From Strigamia acuminata (Eukaryota > Arthropoda > Chilopoda > Geophilomorpha > Linotaeniidae): a DNA stretch of 64,000 bases. This document shows positions 58,640 through 64,000 of the stretch, in pieces. The stretch is from assembly GCA_949358305.1 (NCBI GenBank), contig OX442314.1, positions 59,839,369-59,903,368 on the forward strand, given 5' to 3'. Made by a program: the position numbers and the translations under genes. Under the pieces are notes generated by a model. That model had not been told where the DNA came from, did no database searches, and saw only the letters and a list, made by a program, of their open reading frames with translations. Positions within the stretch are counted from its first letter, which is position 1; every line of letters starts with the position of its first letter.

Positions 58640-59800
58640 AGAATGCGCGTATGGGCCAGCCGATGGTTGGTACAGCTCACACGCGTGACAGCCCCCTCTT
58701 TTAGAGTTTTCGGACTCTCGAAAACCAATAAAGTATTTCCATAGACACATCTCTCTAAATAATCTGATCCACTTCCAAATTGCATTAAGTCTCTTATCGA
58801 TTAAATATTGTCTGACAAAATAAAGGATCGTTGGTGCGCAAGAATGTTCATCCAACTGTTGTATTCTTGGGGTGTCCCATCTCACCAGAGTTTTCTTGAA
58901 TTCTACTCCAGCTGCTATTAGAGCAAACTTAAAGAACTCTCAAGGTGGATAAAGATTGTCAATGGGTTCGGATGGTTTGTAAAGTACAAATTCCGTTGGT
59001 GTTTCCGCCAGTCAATGATGAACAGCTGCCAATTAGCACTGGGAAGATCCTAACTGTCTTTCCAATCAGTGGAACTCGACGTCTCGGCCATCGTGAGGCT
59101 TCCAGTTGAAGCTTTGGATCTATCATTTTGATTACCCACGCCGATTGAAATGAGAAGACTTAGTGATAGCCACGCTGAATCATGTTGTCACGATTAATTT
59201 AGCGAATGATGAATGATAACGATGCGCGAACAAGAACACACTGACAAAAATACTATAAACTCACTGCAAAGGCCCATCAACTCTCGCTCACGCGGAGGTG
59301 TCTGACATGGGAAAACATGCATTGAAGTTACACTTGTTAATGCAAATAATGTACCTGTTCGTCGCTTAAAGTGGTGCTTCGTTTCTTACGATGTTGAATG
59401 TCCGTAGGTTAACGTCATGATCGGTTATTCTTCCTCGAGGGGCTTCCGTTGAGCTGTTATCCGGATGTATGTACTTCAGCATATTTAATTTTATTTCCAC
59501 AACAACTCGCTGCGCATCTCGGAAAGTGGTCGCTCCATGCTGATTAATTTCGGTTTTACAATGATCGAGAAAGCCGTTTCCGAAGGCGCCCATTTCATAA
59601 TTTCGTCTTTTAATCGGTGGGTCGTCTATCATGGTAAAAACCACATGCATCTTCTCAGCTAGACCCAGGGATTCCACTCGCTCATGTACGGCCAAGTCTA
59701 CACGGTATACCCGTATAGGAGGTGGTAATAACAACGTTTGCATCGTGATGTGATTCTCGGACGGATAAGGCTGTGGCCAGAATAAAGTCAAAGGGGTATT
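58640..59800 (-). pseudogene. Decayed relative of the element A protease ORF (ORF3)
   Basis: On the minus strand three pieces align by eye with ORF3 of element A in the same order. First, near 59760-59590: LLPPPIRVYRVDLAVHERVE then DDPPIKRRNYEMGAFG, matching LPPILYSYTVQLDSDKHR and DPPRTIQNREMAALG. Second, near 59050-58990: SANWQLFIIDWRKHQRN, matching RDHWQLFVVDWTKIPTN, with the catalytic His replaced by Asn. Third, near 58885-58800: RWDTPRIQQLDEHSCAPTIL, matching QWDPPRVQQLDEDSCGPAVL with Cys kept. Frame breaks separate them, so it is dead. The divergence shows an old family. Confidence 0.8.
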
Positions 59801-59872
59801 CAGAGTCTTCACTGCAAGGTGACTTGCAGGTAAGGCTTTAACATTTGTTTGGGAGTGGCAGGGGCCACTCAT

Positions 59873-61030
59873 TCACAAACTGGAATATCACTGGGGGAGT
59901 GACAGAGAATAGCCTTAGGCTATAAGGGAGATAACCCAAAGAAATGTATAAATCTGACTTCATAACAAATAAACTTAGGATAATAAATTGATAGAGTGGT
60001 GTTCTTAAAATGTGTATAAATGAGCCTGAAACCAAGGGGTTCTATTTATCAAAATATTAAATACAAAACTAGTCTGAAATCGTATTGCAATGTTCCTCAC
60101 AATAGTGCTCAATTTTGCCACTAGAAGCCCGAAACCTGGCAAAGTAGGCCTTTTCCAAAATTTATCACCCACCAAGAATGGCCTAAGCCAGAACAGTGAT
60201 AAGGGAAAGAAAGCAAAAGAGAACACAAAGGTTTAACATAATGTAATATTTTTACACCTTGTTTACTAAGTAATAAACCTAATTTTGAATAAACTAGCTA
60301 AAATGTATATAAAAAAAGATATGAGCACTTAACAAGGCCTCTAAAAAGAGACATAGGTAATAAAACTACGCTGACATAGCTTGAATCTCATAAAATATTT
60401 GACTCAAGGGCACAAAGCAAAACCAGGGAGAAGAGAATGTGCCCTTTACCATTACTCCCATGGTATTAACAAATGTGGTCCAATCAGGTGGATTGCAATT
60501 CGGTTCTTGAAGTAGTAAGGTCGTCACAAAAGAAAGGACGTGTAACATTGAAGAACATATGTAAGGCGGCAGGCCATACTGCTGGGCATGCCTGCCCATC
60601 ATTGAGGAGTTTCCATTTATAGGGATGGACTAAACGTCAGGTGTCAGGCCCCTATCTATTCGGAACTAACCTTCGGACGTCATGCGTCTGATTTCCTTTT
60701 TCACCAAAACTGAACGTCAGGTGTCAGGTGTCAGGTCCCTGACTATTCCGGACTGGAAAAACACACTAGTTACTAAACAACATGGCGGCTTTGATCAACC
60801 TTGAATGTAAATAGACTGTGAAGTCACATTATTATTGATGTTAGAAATGAACCACATAATTAATTGCAAAAGAATGAAAAAAAATTAGAAATTTAGAGAA
60901 AAAAAAACACACTCAAACAAAAATCAAAACCAAAAACAAACGTCATTTCGAAATTATGATAATTATTCATCTATACATCTAAGTCTCTTTCATTTACTTC
61001 ATTAAGTGCTTCATCTTCTATTCTCGTTAA
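59873..61030. other. No gene seen
   Basis: A pair of direct repeats, AACGTCAGGTGTCAGG (60633 and 60713), is the only feature noted. The remaining open frames are short and without recognisable content. Confidence 0.45.
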
Positions 61031-61039
61031 ATCATTAAC

Positions 61040-61416
61040 TTTTTTTTTTTAGATAAAAACACGATTCTTTTAAACCATCTATTTTAGCCTCTGAAGTTTC
61101 CAGTTGTGCTTCTAAATATCTCTCATTTACTTCTAAAGTTTCCACGTGTAGATCTAAAAGTGCAGTTGTTCTTCTAAAGCTTCCAGTTCTCCATGTAAAT
61201 GGCCCACTTGGAATTCTAAATTAGCCGCCTGTCCAGACAAAGTTTCCACCTGTCCTTCTAAATTAAGTACTCGGTCTTTGAAATTCTGATAACTGAAACT
61301 AATTTGGCTACTTCACGATTTTTTGCCTCGTTTTCCTCTGTAAGTTGTGCAATCTGTTCACGCAGCTTTTGTTGTTCATCCTCTCGCTCATAGTCGAAAT
61401 TACCGTTCGCCGTCAT
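61040..61416 (-). pseudogene. Coiled-coil ORF copy, diverged (compare 33729-34007)
   Basis: The minus-strand ATG at 61414-61416 opens MTANGNFDYEREDEQQKLRE then QIAQLTEENEAKNREVAKLV, homologous to the start of the ORF at 33729 (MAANGNVEDELRAQIKRLSE), and the upstream 25 nt (CCACCCACAATCCAATGCGC) are nearly the same. After a frame break, heptad-like sequence continues (NLEFQVGHLHGELEALEEQL) and then decays. Confidence 0.45.
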
Positions 61417-61713
61417 TTTTTGAGAAAAAGAAAGACTCAGCGCGCATTGGATTGTGGGTGGAAATATCGAAATGACAACATGTTAAATGAATCTACATTG
61501 TACAGGAAAGAAGTATGACCAAATCGGATTATATACCAACAATATCGGGGGTTCGGGCGGTTCTCCTGTCGCATTTTGACGGTAAATTGCTTTTGCCGTC
61601 TTCGACGGCCCGATCAAGGCGGCGTCGCACTTCATTTGCGTACTTGGCGAAATAATCCGAAATGATTTCTTGATCGCCGTTTATCCAACTAAAACGTTGT
61701 GGCCTATATCCAA

Positions 61714-61985
61714 CTATCCTCTGCTACCACTTGTTGGATAAATGTGGCCATCCGTGATTAAACAGAATATGACGTTCAGTAGCTCGGTTAACACTAAGTT
61801 ATTTGGCAGAGATAACTGGACAACATTGTAATTGTCTACTGCAAGGCTTGACCCTATTATAACTAGAAAGAAAGATTCGAATAACTGGAAGAGCAGTTTT
61901 TTAAACATTGGAGTGGGAGAATGCATCACGACCCGACTGCTTCTACCGCTTTCATCGAAATTATCTGCACTTTGAGTGGGTAAAC
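61714..61985 (-). pseudogene. Second aquaporin fragment
   Basis: The minus strand gives SPTPMFKKLLFQLFESFFLV and IGSSLAVDNYNVVQLS, then LTELLNVIFCLITDGHIYP, closely matching the fragment at 43243-43602, with NPM changed to YP and a break straight after. The plus-strand flank continues into the shared block at 62005-62252. Confidence 0.6.
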
Positions 61986-62004
61986 TCCCACCGCAATTGG
62001 GTCA

Positions 62005-62252
62005 TAAGAGTGAGGACAAATCTTTGTCATCACATGTAGTACTCACTACAAATGAAATAAATCATGTTTGACATTACAATCTTTTTGTCAAACATGTAAA
62101 CAACTAAATACGTGATTAATACACATAACATAATATCGTACAAAATAATATAAAGCATTTAGGATATCTTCACACTAATGCAACATGTAGTGAGACCAAC
62201 ATTAGGGGACTCATAGACAGGAGGTTGGCCAACAACTCGCAGTGATAACACA
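62005..62252. repeat. Duplicated block shared with 44158-44410
   Basis: Nearly identical to 44158-44410 in the same orientation and on the same side of the aquaporin fragment. Confidence 0.75.
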
Positions 62253-62599
62253 AATTAAGGGTATCATGGACCAATGTACTTATAAAAAAGTATTGGAGGA
62301 CTGTTATGCTTCCATTTGCACATGATAATCTGCCTTTGACATCGATATTTCAGCAGAAAAATGATTCTATTCTCTGACCCACCATAAGAGAGACACCAGT
62401 TCTGAGCCTATTCACTGGTGTAGGGCTACATAAAAGTAGGCCAAAATACCAGAAATAGAATGGATGTGTACACTGTTAGAGAGGAGTAAATAGGCTCGGC
62501 CAATAGGAACTGGTGTTAGTGTGTAATAAGCCTGAATATTACTAAGAATTATTAGCAATACTCCTAGACTCATTAATGCCGCAACGGGACTTATCAAAA

Positions 62600-63550
62600 T
62601 AACTTACTAACTCAATCTTAACTTAATCTCAAGCTAAAATGGTGAGAGAAATAATAGAACAATTATTTCTCAAATGAAATGGTATTTATTCAAACTTAGA
62701 ATAAACTACTAAGATACAATATTTAATAAAATTACTTTGTGATAAGAGATTAAATAAAACTAATAAAAATGACAAATTAAACACTCAATAAGATATTTCA
62801 CTAACAGTGAAAGGAGAAAGAAAAACGGGAAATTATATAATAAACGGTCGATTCGACGGCTCCACGTCTCAGAAGCGACGATGACGTTTATTCTTCTCAC
62901 TCGACGCTCGGCTCGGCTTTGATGATTTCTAACTACGGACTCAATTCCGACACGCTGTAACCTCGGACTCAATTCCGACTCGTCAAACTCTCTCGCGGGC
63001 TCCGTCTTCTCCAGATCGCAACTCTGTCGTTTCGGCGACGTCGTTGCGGCTAATTCCGCTAAACTTCTTTCACACAGAAATCGGTCTCTCCGCTGTGGTC
63101 CCACGGCGGCAAGACAAAAATCTCACACAAGCACTGGGCTTGGCAAGAAAGGTCCCACTGCTAAAATGCTTAGCAGCAAGATGAATTTCCCACTGTTGAC
63201 TTTTGCAAACAGTAAGAATACTCTCAAATCAACTTTGTGTTGATTCAAGAATCCAAATACTTCACTGAGGGACACAAAATTACTGTACTATTTCAGGGTA
63301 AATTTTGTGTTGTTTTCTCATGTAAAGTGTAACTCAGACTGAAGAAAAATTCTCCTCTCAGGACTCATTTCCTGTTCTACTCAGCTGATAGGCAGGTTGC
63401 CCTGGCAACCGCCCACATTTCCTCCCACTGTCTCCAACTTCCTTGTTGAGACTTGAAATCATAAAAACTTCAAATAATATAAATAAACCAAATTATATTT
63501 TATTCAGGCTCATTCCTGATTCTTCACTAGTGACCACTAGGGTCACTACA
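62600..63550 (-). repeat. LTR-like block, minus strand (element B-like texture)
   Basis: On the minus strand it opens TGTAGTGACCCTAGTGG at 63550 (compare TGTGGTGACCCGACTGG of the element B LTR). A GC-rich middle (63110-62870) and a T-rich end follow, with AATAAA-like sites near 62690. The inner end is not defined. The open frame 62760-63104 is not considered a gene. 63551-63942 shows no gene. Confidence 0.4.
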
Positions 63551-63942
63551 AGTGGTGTGTCTTTAACGGAGAGCCTGAGTATAAGCATAAAGTCAAGGCA
63601 ATTGCTCAGTGTTTCACAATGGCATTGCTTGTGATTTGGATGTTTTAATGAAGTGTTTATGGATAAATTTTAATATTTGCCACATATTTTATAATGGGAA
63701 TGGCTAATTGTTTGTGTTTAATGGGTATGTTAACTTACTTTTTGCCTCTAATTTTTATGTCACTTCACAAAAGAATTTTTTTCTCAGAAACTGATGGATA
63801 GATGTTGATAAAATTTTAGGTGAATAAAGTAGGATGTTGTACGAGTCTTCAGTTAAAATTTCATAAATTTTCCTCTCTTTTTTCCGGAGATACAGCCATA
63901 AGAATCAACATGATGCGTTTGTTAACTTAGTTTTTGCCCTCA

Positions 63943-64000
63943 CTGTATGTTTTTGCCCCTATGCACCTTAAATGCTTAACAGACACCTTAAGTCTATAAA
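63943..64000 (-). pseudogene. Start of a second copy of the copia integrase relic
   Basis: TGTATGTTTTTGCCCCTATG to the window end matches 44738-44796 with one difference. The relic continues beyond the window. Confidence 0.6.

Noticed and set aside
62412-62597. Minus-strand hydrophobic ORF
   Set aside because: Short, next to an LTR-like block, no homology that I recognise.

Overview
This window looks like nuclear DNA of an invertebrate animal, possibly an arthropod. It contains a spliced gene for a motile-cilium protein (DRC10/IQCD-like) with short introns and a textbook RFX X-box upstream. It also holds the 3' exon of a dCTP pyrophosphatase gene and one intronless cellular gene with its own TATA box. 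Almost everything else is mobile DNA. I see no bacterial operons, no rRNA and no CRISPR array. The species cannot be fixed from the sequence alone.

Layout. 1-7245: a Ty3/gypsy element (called A here) cut by the window edge, with gag, an intact pol and, where env would sit, a 456-residue ORF3 with a Ulp1/C48-type cysteine protease domain, then the 3' LTR. 7423-8217: a Tc1/mariner-like element with 35-bp perfect ends (TA included). 8.4-12.5 kb: a graveyard of gypsy and copia pieces. 13141-14038: a palindrome-rich non-autonomous transposon with a 9-bp target duplication. 15522-16751: the intronless cellular gene. 17.7-18.3 kb: copia relic. 18454-31970: a complete, apparently very recent 13.5-kb gypsy element (B) with identical 996-bp LTRs, a GGTT duplication, a tRNA-Pro-type primer site, a canonical -1 frameshift signal between gag and pol, and a 955-residue ORF3 of unknown function that seems to be made by splicing. 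32-42.5 kb: SINE-like, Harbinger-like, pogo-like and foldback elements, plus a 2-kb imperfect palindrome. 43-47.9 kb: an aquaporin fragment, a copia relic, a MULE-like fragment and decayed LTRs, mostly on the minus strand. 48080-51110: the two clear cellular genes, convergent and 35 bp apart. 51.7-52.1 kb: BEL/Pao relic. 52452-56829: a complete gypsy element (C, Mag-like) with 128-bp LTRs and a TAAGC duplication, inserted into one copy of a repeat whose other copy (41.0-42.5 kb) keeps the empty site. 58.6-59.8 kb: a decayed, divergent relative of the element A protease ORF. 61-64 kb: second copies of a coiled-coil ORF, the aquaporin fragment, an LTR and the copia relic.

How the parts work together. 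Elements A, B and C each encode the standard Gag, protease, reverse transcriptase, RNase H and integrase set. A and B add a third gene in the env position. In both, ORF3 is preceded by a pyrimidine-rich tract and AG, which suggests expression from a spliced subgenomic RNA. In B the Gag-Pol ratio would be set by tandem A AAA AAC heptamers, a 6-nt spacer and a 10-bp stem. These two ORF3 systems are the best candidates for something undescribed. The cellular gene block is ordinary in content, but the X-box ties DRC10 to the ciliary RFX programme.
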